From positions 1 through 35,773 of the forward strand of contig JAKPQH010000047.1 in assembly GCA_029580855.1 (NCBI GenBank): 35,773 nt of DNA. Reading direction: 5' to 3'. Position numbers and translations under genes: made by a program. Every line of letters starts with the position of its first letter. Positions within the stretch are counted from its first letter, which is position 1. Shown here in pieces: positions 8,515-16,076 of the stretch. Under the pieces are notes generated by a model. That model was not told the origin of the DNA. It made no database searches and was given only the letters and a program-made list of their open reading frames with translations. The stretch comes from a bacterium. Its GTDB lineage: Bacteria > Methylomirabilota > Methylomirabilia > Methylomirabilales > 2-02-FULL-66-22.

Positions 8515-8544
8515 TTGCGCTCTCGAAGAGCGCCCGGATAGAAT
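8515..8544 (+). promoter_or_regulatory. HIT gene promoter with inverted repeat in the spacer
   Basis: TTGCGC (8515-8520), 18 bp, then TAGAAT (8539-8544). A perfect 7-bp inverted repeat, GCGCTCT (8517-8523) and AGAGCGC (8527-8533), lies between the two boxes and overlaps the -35. This is a typical place for a repressor operator or for a MerR-type activator. Confidence 0.5.
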
Positions 8545-8601
8545 CTCCCCTGCGGATCGCGGACGGCGTCCGCGGGACCGACAACGGAAGGAGACCGCGG
8601 T

Positions 8602-9015
8602 ATGGCGGACTGCATCTTCTGCAGGATTGTCGCGGGAGAGGTGAAAGCACACGCGGTATACGAGAACGAAAGCGTCCTGGCGTTTCTGGACATCCACCCG
8701 GCCTCGCGCGGCCATGTCCTGGTCATCCCCAAGGTTCACGCCGAGAGTTTGGACCACCTGGAGGACCGATACCTGGGTCCGCTCTTCTCGGGCGTGAAGA
8801 CGGTGATGGGCCTCCTGGACAGGGCGCTGAAGCCGGCGGGCATGAACGTGGGCTGGAACCACGGTTGGGCCGCGGGCCAGCGCGTCGGCCATCTGCACGT
8901 CCACATCATTCCACGGCAACGCGGCGACGGGGGTGGCGGCATCCAGTCCCTGATCCACAGCTTCGTCGCCGAGGATCTCGCCAGCGTGGCCGCCCAGATC
9001 AAGACCGCGCAATAG
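8602..9015 (+). CDS. HIT-family nucleotide hydrolase
   Basis: A 137-residue cytoplasmic protein of the Hint branch, hydrolysing purine nucleoside phosphoramidates or related nucleotides. The start MADCIFCRIVAGEV, with its CxxC pair, and the histidine triad HLHVHIIPR are diagnostic. The ATG follows GGAAGGAG at suitable spacing. It is a single-gene transcript, with its own promoter divergent from the ECF operon and hairpins after the stop. Length and motif are typical of the family; the physiological substrate cannot be told. Confidence 0.92.
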   Translation: MADCIFCRIVAGEVKAHAVYENESVLAFLDIHPASRGHVLVIPKVHAESLDHLEDRYLGPLFSGVKTVMGLLDRALKPAGMNVGWNHGWAAGQRVGHLHVHIIPRQRGDGGGGIQSLIHSFVAEDLASVAAQIKTAQ

Positions 9016-9016
9016 C

Positions 9017-9035
9017 GGGCCGCTGAAAACGGCCC
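9017..9035. terminator. Hairpin just after the HIT stop
   Basis: GGGCCG (9017-9022), a 7-base loop, then CGGCCC (9030-9035), starting two bases after the HIT stop. There is no clear T run, so this is a weak terminator candidate between convergent genes. Confidence 0.35.
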
Positions 9036-9104
9036 ATCGCCGGCGTTGGCGCACTCGGGCGCTCGTTGCGGCGTATCTGGGGCACACCTCACTCGGTCCC
9101 GGGT

Positions 9105-9124
9105 ACCCATCCGTCAGGATGGGT
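9105..9124. terminator. Perfect 8-bp hairpin between convergent genes
   Basis: ACCCATCC (9105-9112), loop GTCA, then GGATGGGT (9117-9124). A TTTTT run appears about 22 bases further on the plus strand. It lies between the convergent HIT and hemerythrin-like genes and may end transcripts in both directions. Confidence 0.45.
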
Positions 9125-9197
9125 GGCGCCGCCTTGTAGCTGGACGTTTTTGAGCAGCCCGGGGGAAGACGGGTTTTCTGCTACCTTTGCGTCCACA

Positions 9198-9680
9198 TCA
9201 GGTCCGCCGCCGTTCGACGGCATACTCGGAAAACGTGATCCGCTGCAACCGAAGCGCCTGCATGTGGTCCAGGAGCGCGGCCTGTTCGCTGCCGGGCAAG
9301 TGGGCGATGTATTGGCACAGGTCGTCGCAGTTCTCTGGGTGATCGCCGATCAAGGCCAGGCTGTCCAGCGCCGCCGTCCGCTCGCCGTCGGACCACGTGT
9401 CCTTCGCGGCCAACGCCGCGAGATCGCCGACTCCCCGGAAAATGCTGTCGTGTTCTCGAATCAACTGCCGGACGCCGTCCTCGCCGACGAGCCCGGTGAG
9501 CGCCGGGTACAGATGCCGTTCCTCGAATTTGAAATGGGAGCCGAGGAGCCCATCCGCCGAGCCGAGGAGTCTGCGCACCTCGGGGATGTCGCCCTTCGTG
9601 ATGGCCTGCCGCAAGCGAACCAGCGTGCCTCGGATCCGCTGGTGATCGGCTCGGAACTCCTGGATGATCGTCGTGCCCAT
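9198..9680 (-). CDS. Hemerythrin-like (HHE) domain protein
   Basis: A 160-residue helical cytoplasmic protein with metal-ligand-type residues in the order expected of hemerythrin HHE domains: His in RADHQRIR, HFKFEERHLYPAL, and His in IREHDSIF, with further histidines downstream (GDHPENCDD). Such proteins bind a di-iron centre and act in oxygen, NO or iron handling. The ATG at 9680 has GGAGG upstream and the conserved domain begins right after it. A longer open frame upstream lacks support. A promoter at 9747-9776 fits this start. The exact ligand is unknown. Confidence 0.82.
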   Translation of the reverse strand: MGTTIIQEFRADHQRIRGTLVRLRQAITKGDIPEVRRLLGSADGLLGSHFKFEERHLYPALTGLVGEDGVRQLIREHDSIFRGVGDLAALAAKDTWSDGERTAALDSLALIGDHPENCDDLCQYIAHLPGSEQAALLDHMQALRLQRITFSEYAVERRRT

Positions 9681-9746
9681 CGCCGCCTCCCCCGGGGATG
9701 AACGAATGTGCCCCGGCAAACCCACCGGGAACCCGATCCGAGAACC

Positions 9747-9776
9747 TTCATAGCCAACGCGACCGGCCATTGTCAA
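9747..9776 (-). promoter_or_regulatory. Promoter of the hemerythrin-like gene
   Basis: On the minus strand, TTGACA (9776-9771), 18 bp, TATGAA (9752-9747). Transcription would begin near 9740, giving a leader of about 60 nt with a good ribosome binding site before the ATG at 9680. This supports the short form of the protein. Confidence 0.6.
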
Positions 9777-10091
9777 GTCGGTGGCGCACGGACAGACCTT
9801 CTCCGGCCACGTTGTGTGCGGCAGCACCCTGCCCGAAGCCATCCGCCGACGGCATGGAATTGGCTTGCGCGATGGACCCACAGGGTGGGTGGAGCCGGTG
9901 TGACTCGGCGAGTTGCTGTGGCGCGGCATCCGGTTGGCCCCAAGCGTCGCGCCGGCCATGGCGAGCGCCGCCGAGACCATCGAGATCGGGCGGAAGGCCC
10001 CGGGACGCACGCTGCGCGGCCCCGACGGAAGACGGCCGAAGCTCGCCCACCCTTTTGAGCGAAGGGCCCGGTGGTAGTCTACACGTTCATT

Positions 10092-10270
10092 TTAGGGGAC
10101 GTTGGTGCGGAAGATACTTCAACTCCCGACCGATGATTAAGTCCCGCCTGCCGTGCGAGTCAGAGGACGTCGCTCCGACACCGACATCCTTGCGCCACGT
10201 GCGGGCGCCGACGGTGACGAGGTCCTCCGGTTGGATGGAGCAAGTTAAATAAGTAAAGGGCGTCCCCTTA
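10092..10270. repeat. Possible small MITE/REP-like remnant with short terminal repeats
   Basis: TTAGGGGACG (10092-10101) and its near-complement CGTCCCCTTA (10261-10270) bracket about 180 bp of lower GC, matching at 9 of 10 positions. A further GGGGACG sits at 10353-10359. Recurrent GGGGACG ends are, from memory, common at IS200/RAYT-associated repeats in GC-rich bacteria. No transposase is encoded here. This is a tentative call. Confidence 0.3.
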
Positions 10271-10302
10271 TTGTGTTGTCGGTCGTTCGCGGGGTGCTGC
10301 AT

Positions 10303-10340
10303 GTCGCTTGGCGTTTTCCCGAACCATTCCGCCAAGCGAC
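10303..10340. repeat. Perfect 11-bp inverted repeat upstream of the MFS promoter
   Basis: GTCGCTTGGCG (10303-10313) and CGCCAAGCGAC (10330-10340) are exact complements separated by 16 bases. The repeat ends one base before the TTGACA at 10342. It could be an activator or repressor operator for the MFS gene, or a structural repeat belonging to the remnant next to it. Confidence 0.6.
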
Positions 10341-10341
10341 C

Positions 10342-10370
10342 TTGACAGTGTCGGGGACGATTGAAAGAAT
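10342..10370 (+). promoter_or_regulatory. Promoter of the MFS gene, possibly leaderless
   Basis: TTGACA (10342-10347), 17 bp, AAGAAT (10365-10370). Seven bases later comes the A of the ATG at 10378, the expected transcription start. No Shine-Dalgarno sequence stands before that ATG, so the message may begin at or next to its start codon. Confidence 0.5.
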
Positions 10371-10377
10371 CCCCGGC

Positions 10378-11580
10378 ATGAGGCCACGTCGAGCCCGCGC
10401 CACGCTCGTTGCGAGCTGCATCATCCACTTCCTCCACGACGGTTGCTCCGACCTCCTGTACGTGCTTTTCCCCGCATGGGCGCGCGAGTTCTCACTCTCC
10501 TTTGCGCAGGTAGGCCTGCTGCGAACGGGATATTCCGGCGCGCTGGCGCTCTTTCAGGTGCCGGCCGGATTCCTCGCCGAACGCTGGGGCGAACCGCGGG
10601 TCCTGGCCGCCGGGACCTTCGTCACGGCCGTCGGCTTCCTTTGCCTCGGCACGGCCGGAAGCTTCGCACTCCTCCTGGTCTTTCTGGTGCTGGGCGGCCT
10701 GGGCTCTGGCACCCAGCATCCCTTGTCGTCAGCGCTGGTCTCCCGCGCCTACGAGGAAGGACGCCTGCGTGCAGCCCTGGGGGCGTTCAATTTCTCCGGC
10801 GATCTGGGCAAGGTGACATGGCCCGCCTGCGCGGCTTTTGTCACGGCGTGGGCGGGTTGGCGCTGGGCCGCGCGGGGCATGGGGGCCGTGGTCTTTGCCG
10901 CCGCGTTTGGCGTTTTTTTTGTGCTGACCTCGCTGGCACCAGGCGATGAAGCCAAAAAGGCGATCCGGTCACCCGACCGCGCGGACAACGGGTGGGGAAT
11001 CCGGAACGCCTGGGGCTTTTCCCTGCTCTCCGCCATTCACGGAATCGACAACGGGTCGCGAACCGTCTTCCTTACCTATCTGCCCTTCCTCTTGCTCGGC
11101 AAGGGCGCCGCCATGGATATGATGGGGCTGGCCCTCGGCCTGACTTTCGCGGGCGGCGCCACCGGCAAATTCGTCTGCGGAGTTCTCGCGGAACGCCTCG
11201 GCATCATCCGGACGGTCTTGGTCACCGAGGCCGCCACGGGACTGGGTATTCTCGTGCTCCTCGTCCTCCCGGTGATGCCGACGCTTTTCCTCCTGCCGAT
11301 CCTGGGCATCGCGCTCAACGGCACGTCGTCCGTGCTCTACGGCACCGTCGCGGAGCTGGTGGTGCCGGAGCGCCGCTCGCGCGTCTACGGGGTGTTCTAC
11401 ACCATCGGCATCGGCGCCGGCGCCCTCGCGCCGCCCCTCTTCGGCCTGCTGTCCGACGCGGCCGGCGTCCCGGCGACGCTGGCGGTGCTCGCTGCGGTCA
11501 TCCTCGTGACGCTGCCCTTGGCCCGGCTCCTCCGCCCGGCGATCGAACCGCAGCGCGTGGGCGCTTCCCGCCGCACATGA
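10378..11580 (+). CDS. Major facilitator superfamily transporter
   Basis: A 400-residue inner-membrane protein with about 12 hydrophobic helices. The first is preceded by MRPRRARATLV, and the cytoplasmic loop after helix 2 carries AERWGEPR, an MFS-like loop. A longer upstream start is possible, but the sequence before 10378 does not look like protein. The early HFLHDGCSDLLYVLFP resembles fosmidomycin-resistance-type MFS members, which open with a His-Asp-rich first helix, so drug efflux is possible. The substrate cannot be set from sequence. It is transcribed alone, with an inverted repeat at its promoter. Confidence 0.85.
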   Translation: MRPRRARATLVASCIIHFLHDGCSDLLYVLFPAWAREFSLSFAQVGLLRTGYSGALALFQVPAGFLAERWGEPRVLAAGTFVTAVGFLCLGTAGSFALLLVFLVLGGLGSGTQHPLSSALVSRAYEEGRLRAALGAFNFSGDLGKVTWPACAAFVTAWAGWRWAARGMGAVVFAAAFGVFFVLTSLAPGDEAKKAIRSPDRADNGWGIRNAWGFSLLSAIHGIDNGSRTVFLTYLPFLLLGKGAAMDMMGLALGLTFAGGATGKFVCGVLAERLGIIRTVLVTEAATGLGILVLLVLPVMPTLFLLPILGIALNGTSSVLYGTVAELVVPERRSRVYGVFYTIGIGAGALAPPLFGLLSDAAGVPATLAVLAAVILVTLPLARLLRPAIEPQRVGASRRT

Positions 11581-11960
11581 TGGACCGGCGGTGCCCGCCG
11601 GCGTCTTTCGCATACGCCACACCCATGCCCGAGAGATCACAGGCGCTCCGGGCGCCGCCTTGCGCGCGACCCGCTGGCGCGTTACCCTTGGGGTGCCCGG
11701 GTCGGCCCGAACAGTGGGCGGACGCGGCGGGCGGCGCCCTTTCGGATCCGGGGTCTCGGCTTCGCCGTTCCGTTCTACCGGGTCATGCACGGTCATGCGG
11801 ACGCGGTCGGGGGTGTTGCGCGGGTGACCGCGCGCAGGGGGTTCTCGGCGGTACAAGTCCCGCTTGACCCGAGAGCGTCGGGTGATCGGGTGCCGGCGGT
11901 AATGCGCCGCGCAGGGAGGCACCCCGGTGCCGGTGCTCCCGCGGGAGGGAGGAAAGACCC
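11581..11960. other. 380-bp intergenic region without a recognisable gene
   Basis: Very GC-rich. Short open frames exist on both strands but none has a ribosome binding site with protein-like sequence. A short direct repeat, GGTCATGC twice within about 20 bases near 11770, is the only pattern seen. The promoter for the small gene at 11961 probably lies in the last 100 bases. Confidence 0.4.
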
Positions 11961-12146
11961 GTGAGCCGTCACACTCGCGCGTTGGCGGACGTGAAACTAC
12001 AACGTGCGATCCGGTGGATCAGCGAGAAGCTCGACCAGGCGTCGGGGGTATCTCGTGCCGAACTGGTGGACCGGGCGAGTCGAGAGTTCAATCTGACACC
12101 TCTTCAAACCGAGTTTCTGTACCGCATGCACTCGCCCACGGCGTGA
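11961..12146 (+). CDS. Small 61-aa protein of unknown function
   Basis: It begins with GTG, preceded by GGAGGAAAG at good spacing. The product is mostly helical, with a block VSRAELVDRASREFNLTPLQ that looks like a small helix-turn-helix or protein-binding fold. I do not recognise a named family. There is no signal peptide or cysteine motif. It stands about 130 bp before the PAS gene and may share its transcript. The strong ribosome binding site is the main reason for calling it. Confidence 0.6.
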   Translation: MSRHTRALADVKLQRAIRWISEKLDQASGVSRAELVDRASREFNLTPLQTEFLYRMHSPTA

Positions 12147-12273
12147 TACGCGCGCCTCGAACGGGACAGGCGGGGTCCACGTTCCGGCGGACCGACGGCG
12201 GTACGCGCCGCATTGGGAACGGACTCCGAGCGGGCAACAGCGGTACGGGCGTGATCGCCGGGGGCGAGGTTCG

Positions 12274-12750
12274 ATGCCGAGCGATTTCGATGCGATGCTG
12301 TGCGACCGCCTAGTCGCCCAAATGCCCGAGGCGGTGATCTTTGCGGATCGGGATGGGCGTATCCGGCTTTGGAATCGGGGCGCCGAGGTCGTGTTCGGCC
12401 ACGCCTCGGCGGACGTCGTGGGCAAAAGCCTCGACATCATCATCCCGGAATACCTCCGCCAGCGGCACTGGGAAGGATACCACCGCGCCTTGGCCGAAGG
12501 GCACACGCGATCGGGGGATCGCGTCCTGCCGACCAAGGCGCTTCGAAAGGACGGCACGACGATCTATGTCGAACTGAGCTTTGCGGTCGTGCTGGATGAC
12601 ACCGGGGCGGCCATCGGCGCGCTGGCCGTGGGGCGAAATATCACCGAGAAATTTGTAGAGGACAAAGCCCGGCGGCGGCGGCTCGCGGCGCTGGAGGAAG
12701 AAGTTGCCGCCCGAGCTCGGCACGCCGGTCCCGGGGGCGACGCCGCCTGA
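12274..12750 (+). CDS. Single PAS-domain sensor protein
   Basis: A 158-residue soluble protein formed almost entirely of one PAS domain (about 10-130), shown by VIFADRDGRIRLWNRGAEVV, then GKSLDIIIPEYLRQRHW and the closing GRNITEK. A charged helical tail, KARRRRLAALEEEVAARAR, follows. No kinase, cyclase or DNA-binding output domain is attached, so it probably signals by contact with a partner. The ATG has GGGGCGAGG upstream. The ligand (haem, flavin or other) cannot be told. Confidence 0.85.
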   Translation: MPSDFDAMLCDRLVAQMPEAVIFADRDGRIRLWNRGAEVVFGHASADVVGKSLDIIIPEYLRQRHWEGYHRALAEGHTRSGDRVLPTKALRKDGTTIYVELSFAVVLDDTGAAIGALAVGRNITEKFVEDKARRRRLAALEEEVAARARHAGPGGDAA

Positions 12751-12773
12751 CGGGCGACGCACGCCCTACCGCC

Positions 12774-13742
12774 TCACGGTATCCGCCTCTTGGCAGCCGT
12801 GGTCCGCGCCGCCGTGCCCCGCTCCCCGGAGGTCTCTTCCTTCCAGCGGTGGCGCGCCCCTTCGCTGATCGCCACCATGGCCGGGTGTTTCAGTTTCCGC
12901 TCCACCGAGATGGCGTAGTAGCGCGCCCGCACCCCCTCCGCGCGCCCCAGGCGCTCCACCCCGTAGAGCCGTCGGAACTGCGCCTCGAGCATCACCGGCA
13001 CCGGAAACACACCCAGACCGGACTGCCCAAAGGCCAACAGCAGGGCGTAGTCCTCGAATTCCCCAACCAGGATCGGGCGGATTCGATGATGCTCGCACCA
13101 CCGGTCCATCTGGCGGCGAATCGCCGTATCGTCCGTCGGCAGGAGCATCGGCGCCCCGTCGAGGGCCTGCGGGAACGTGGCGCGGTAGCGGCGCACGAGT
13201 GGGCGGGTGCCCATGAACGCCACACCGCATTCGCCGAGAAGATGGCTGTACGCACGGACGCTCAGCGTCGGGGTCACCGGTGCGTCGGAGAGCACCACGT
13301 CGAGCTGATGCGTGGCGAGATCCCCGAACAGACGCTCGAGATCCGCCTCGCGGCACAGGATGTGGACCGCCTCGGGGAGCGCCAGCGCCGGCTCGATCAA
13401 CCAGCGGACGACCTCCTTGGGAAGCACGTCGTCCACGCCGACTATGAGGCGCCAGGGGCGCTGCGGGGAGCCCTGCTTCACCGCCTCCAGCAGCTCGCGG
13501 CCGAGGCCGAAGATTTCCTCGGCGTAGCCGAGCACCAGCCGCCCCATCTCCGTGGGCTCCAGACGCCGCCCGACGCGCCGCAGGAGCGGCTCGCCCAAGG
13601 CCCGCTCCAGCGTCCGGAGTTGGGCGCTGATCGCGGGCGGCGAGATGCGCAGCTCCCGGCTGGCCGGGTGTACGCCGCCCGCGCGGAAGACTTTCCACAA
13701 ATAGTAGAGGTGATGGTAGTTGAGCCAGTCCACGACGGACAT
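12774..13742 (-). CDS. LysR-type regulator, NhaR subfamily
   Basis: A 322-residue transcription regulator. The N-terminal winged helix includes NYHHLYYLWKVFRAGGV and SPPAISAQLRTLERALG. The effector domain carries GECGVAFMGT, LVGEFEDYALLLAFGQ and ISVERKLKHP, all close to the Na+/H+-responsive activator NhaR. The ATG at 13742 gives the usual NhaR N-terminus; a TTG nine codons upstream is possible and neither has a clear ribosome binding site. It is divergent from the EamA transporter across a region of GTCAT/ATGAC repeats, which suggests it controls that gene. No Na+/H+ antiporter is in the window. Confidence 0.88.
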   Translation of the reverse strand: MSVVDWLNYHHLYYLWKVFRAGGVHPASRELRISPPAISAQLRTLERALGEPLLRRVGRRLEPTEMGRLVLGYAEEIFGLGRELLEAVKQGSPQRPWRLIVGVDDVLPKEVVRWLIEPALALPEAVHILCREADLERLFGDLATHQLDVVLSDAPVTPTLSVRAYSHLLGECGVAFMGTRPLVRRYRATFPQALDGAPMLLPTDDTAIRRQMDRWCEHHRIRPILVGEFEDYALLLAFGQSGLGVFPVPVMLEAQFRRLYGVERLGRAEGVRARYYAISVERKLKHPAMVAISEGARHRWKEETSGERGTAARTTAAKRRIP

Positions 13743-13751
13743 GTTATACAG

Positions 13752-13792
13752 AATGACACGATACGGCAAGAATTATGTCATTTTATCATGAC
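13752..13792. promoter_or_regulatory. Candidate LysR operator array (ATGAC/GTCAT repeats)
   Basis: AATGACA (13752-13758) and TGTCATT (13776-13782) form a perfect 7-bp inverted repeat with a 17-base gap. GTCAT (13777-13781) and ATGAC (13788-13792) form a second one. The DNA here is AT-rich. The site starts 10 bp before the regulator ATG, as expected for LysR autoregulation with control of a divergent gene. Confidence 0.5.
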
Positions 13793-13918
13793 TGTCTGCG
13801 GGGTAGAGTTCTTGCAGCGGCACGCGACGGCAACCCACATCTGGCGTGACGGATACGACCCATCTCCGCAGGCCACGCGTTCGCTTCTGAAGGCGAAGTC
13901 GCTGCCGCGCGAGTGCGT

Positions 13919-14800
13919 ATGAATCGGTTGGCGCTGGGGATCGGCGGCGCCTTGGGAAGCGCCGCCACGTGGGCGCTGATTTGCGTCTTGGCCCAAATGC
14001 TGTCGGGGCGGCTGCCCTCCATAGGGATAAACGCGTTTCGCGTCCTCGTGGGCGGATTCCTGGTCTTCGTCGGGGCGCTGGGTGCGGGATACGGCGGCGA
14101 GATCGCCGGGGCGCCGCTCTGGGTGACGCTGACCCTCTGGGCGTCCATGCTGATCGGCTACGCGGGCGGCGATACGGCCTTCTTTCTGGGGATGGAACGG
14201 CTGGGGGTGACGCGGGCTCACATCGTGAGCATGGTGTATCCGTTGATGTCCACGGTGGCCGCGATCGTCGTGTTTGGCGAGGCCATGCCACCCGTGCGGG
14301 TGGCGGGCATTCTGTTCGTGGTGGGCGGGGTCGGCCTGATCGTCACCGGGACGGGCGAGAAGGACGCGGCGACGGCGCGCGAGCACTTTCGGGGCGTATG
14401 GCTCGTCCTCGGAGCGGCTCTGGCGTGGACGCTGGGGTCGGTGATGCTGAACGTGCCCCTGCAGCGCGTCTCGCCCGTCGCCGCCACGGCCATCCAGATC
14501 CCGCTCGCGGGCATGGTGCTGTGGCTCACGCCCTGGGCGCGGGGCACCTGGCAGGTGGTGCGGACGACCCGAGGGAGGGAGGCGGTGGCGCTGGCGGTGA
14601 TTTGTCTGTTCAGCGCGTTCAGCCCCCTCCTCTACACCGTGGGGATCAAGCACGCGGGCGTGGCCATGGGGGGCGTCCTGTCCACGACGTCGCCCCTGTT
14701 CACGATCCCATTGGAGATCGTCGTCTTCGACCGCTGGCCGAGCCATCGGACGCTCCTGGGAGCGGTGACCACCGTCCTCGGCATCGCACTGATGGGCTAG
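13919..14800 (+). CDS. EamA/DMT-family transporter
   Basis: A 293-residue inner-membrane protein with ten hydrophobic helices in two similar halves, as in drug/metabolite transporters. The first EamA half includes GSAATWALICVLAQML and ends near GILFVVGGVGLIVTG. The second contains GAALAWTLGSVMLNVPLQ and ends GAVTTVLGIALMG. A GTG two codons earlier is an alternative start. It lies 176 bp from the divergent NhaR-type regulator, which probably controls it. The substrate is unknown; amino acids or metabolites are usual for the family. Confidence 0.88.
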   Translation: MNRLALGIGGALGSAATWALICVLAQMLSGRLPSIGINAFRVLVGGFLVFVGALGAGYGGEIAGAPLWVTLTLWASMLIGYAGGDTAFFLGMERLGVTRAHIVSMVYPLMSTVAAIVVFGEAMPPVRVAGILFVVGGVGLIVTGTGEKDAATAREHFRGVWLVLGAALAWTLGSVMLNVPLQRVSPVAATAIQIPLAGMVLWLTPWARGTWQVVRTTRGREAVALAVICLFSAFSPLLYTVGIKHAGVAMGGVLSTTSPLFTIPLEIVVFDRWPSHRTLLGAVTTVLGIALMG

Positions 14801-14851
14801 CCACCGCCGCGCGCGCCGTGCAGGGGGGAGCGGCGGGCGCGAGGAAGCGAG

Positions 14852-15298
14852 ATGACGGACCGCACGATCCACATCAGCGAGGCGGATCTCGAACGGCTCG
14901 AGCGTGTGGTGCTCGGCCCCCGGCGGTGGCGCGGCGGCGGTGGGCGCGACAGCGAGTATCTCCAGGCGCTGGAAGCCGAACTGGATCGTGCCCGTGTGGT
15001 GGCCGCCGGCGACATCCCGGCGGATGTCGTGACGCTGCACGTGCCGGTGCGGGTCACCGACCTGGACGACGGCCAGCCGCGCACGCTGACGCTGGTCCTG
15101 CCGGACGAGGCGGATTCCACCCACGGGAAGATCTCCGTGCTGGCACCCATCGGAACGGCGTTGCTCGGCTACCGGGTCGGCGACACGGTGGAGTGGCGGG
15201 TCCCGGGTGGCCTCCGGCGCTTCCGAATCGAGGCGGTCCTGCGCCCGTCGAGTCCCCGGCGGCGCAAACGAGGCTTGGCCCGCGCCGGAGCGGGCTGA
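14852..15298 (+). CDS. rnk: Rnk-type RNA polymerase secondary-channel protein (copy 1)
   Basis: A 148-residue soluble protein with a short N-terminal coiled coil (EYLQALEAELDRARVV) and a C-terminal GreA/Rnk beta domain (KISVLAPIGTALLGYRVGD, then VPGGLRRFRIEAV). The motif order ELDRA, IPADVVT, APIGTALLG matches E. coli Rnk, which binds RNA polymerase like GreA and DksA but has a short coil and does not stimulate cleavage. The start has GAGGAAGCGAG upstream. It lies 51 bp after the EamA gene. A closely similar paralogue is encoded at 21617-22036. The basic tail (RRRKRG) is extra. Confidence 0.88.
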   Translation: MTDRTIHISEADLERLERVVLGPRRWRGGGGRDSEYLQALEAELDRARVVAAGDIPADVVTLHVPVRVTDLDDGQPRTLTLVLPDEADSTHGKISVLAPIGTALLGYRVGDTVEWRVPGGLRRFRIEAVLRPSSPRRRKRGLARAGAG

Positions 15299-15423
15299 CG
15301 CCGGTCGCCGCCGAGCCGGACGAGCGCATGGCGACCGCGCGCAGCACGGTGTCCTGCTGGACCCCCCTCAAGGACCAGCGGCGGCGCGGCTTGGGGCGGT
15401 ACTCGCCGGAAAGGAGTGTAAGG

Positions 15424-15594
15424 GTGGCTACGCGGAAGGTACAGAGGGTCGGGCGGGACGAGGGCAGACAGGAATTCGTGGGAACCTGCGCCTGCGGCGG
15501 GACGCTGGTATGGACGAGGCTGGTCCTCAACCGGGCGCGCATGGTCAAGGCCTGTGTGAAGTGCGGCGCGATCGAAGAGAAGGACCGGACGTAG
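15424..15594 (+). CDS. Small 56-aa zinc-ribbon protein
   Basis: It starts at GTG (15424) behind a strong GGAAAGGAG seven bases upstream. An in-frame ATG at 15328 lacks such a site. The product carries CxCGG near residue 22 and KACVKCGAIEE near 44. Two cysteine pairs about 20 residues apart predict one zinc-binding ribbon, and the rest is basic, suggesting RNA, DNA or polymerase contact. It sits between the rnk gene and two further zinc proteins. I know no named family for it. Confidence 0.65.
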   Translation: MATRKVQRVGRDEGRQEFVGTCACGGTLVWTRLVLNRARMVKACVKCGAIEEKDRT

Positions 15595-15851
15595 CCCCCG
15601 GACGGGCCGCGGCCGGTCGCCGAGGTGTCCGACGCGATGGGTCGAGACGCCGCGGAGTCACGACATCCGTGCGTTCTGGAATCCGACGGCCAGCCGCGGA
15701 CACCGGAGCGCGCGCGGCGCCCGGAGGGGCGGGGCGACGCGACGGCGCGGAGATTCCTTGAGACGGGTTCCGAGTCGGCCGGCGCCCGCCGGGCCGCCTG
15801 AGTCCGGCGTTGCGGGACCCACTCTGGAGCGCAAGGAGGTGCGAGATTCGG

Positions 15852-16076
15852 TTGACAGTGTGGCGTTGCCCCGGTTGTGGTGTCCCCCTGGACTGGACGC
15901 CGCCCGTGTGTGAGCCGCTGTACTGCTGCGCGGGGTGCCGCACCGGTCATTGTACGTGCGACGAGACGGGTCCGCGGGTGGGCTCGGCCGCAGGTGAGTA
16001 TACCCGGACCGGCGCTCGGCGTGTTCGAGGCGGTGCCATCGCGTACAGGTCGACGGCGCCCGCGGCCGGGCCGTGA
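15852..16076 (+). CDS. Small cysteine-rich protein, probable zinc binder
   Basis: A consensus AAGGAGGT (15833-15840) stands 11 bases before a TTG start; a GTG six bases later is an alternative. The 74-residue product opens MTVWRCPGCGVPLDWTPP, followed by CEPLYCCAGC and HCTCDE. This gives eight cysteines in 35 residues, enough for two zinc sites. The C-terminal half is basic and unstructured. Its stop overlaps the next start as GTGA, so it is coupled to the DksA-like gene. No named family is recognised. Confidence 0.6.
   Translation: MTVWRCPGCGVPLDWTPPVCEPLYCCAGCRTGHCTCDETGPRVGSAAGEYTRTGARRVRGGAIAYRSTAPAAGP

Larger units (their letters stand above)
9777..10377. other. Gene-poor stretch with repeat remnants
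   Basis: No convincing gene is seen between the hemerythrin promoter and the MFS start. The part from about 10080 to 10370 is visibly richer in A+T than its surroundings. It holds three copies of GGGGACG or its complement and a perfect 11-bp inverted repeat, listed separately. A minus-strand open frame (10087-10437) overlaps the MFS start; it resembles nothing I know and I do not call it. Confidence 0.5.

Noticed and set aside
10087..10437. 116-codon minus-strand frame upstream of the MFS gene
   Set aside because: Overlaps the MFS start, lacks a ribosome binding site and matches nothing known; lies across the repeat-rich patch.
13743..13748. TATAAC just before the regulator ATG as a -10 box
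   Set aside because: It would place the transcription start inside the coding region, past the needed N-terminal DNA-binding residues.
13969..15594. 541-codon plus-strand frame spanning EamA and rnk
   Set aside because: Out of frame with two well-supported genes. Only its last 56 codons, which have their own ribosome binding site, are accepted as the zinc-ribbon gene.
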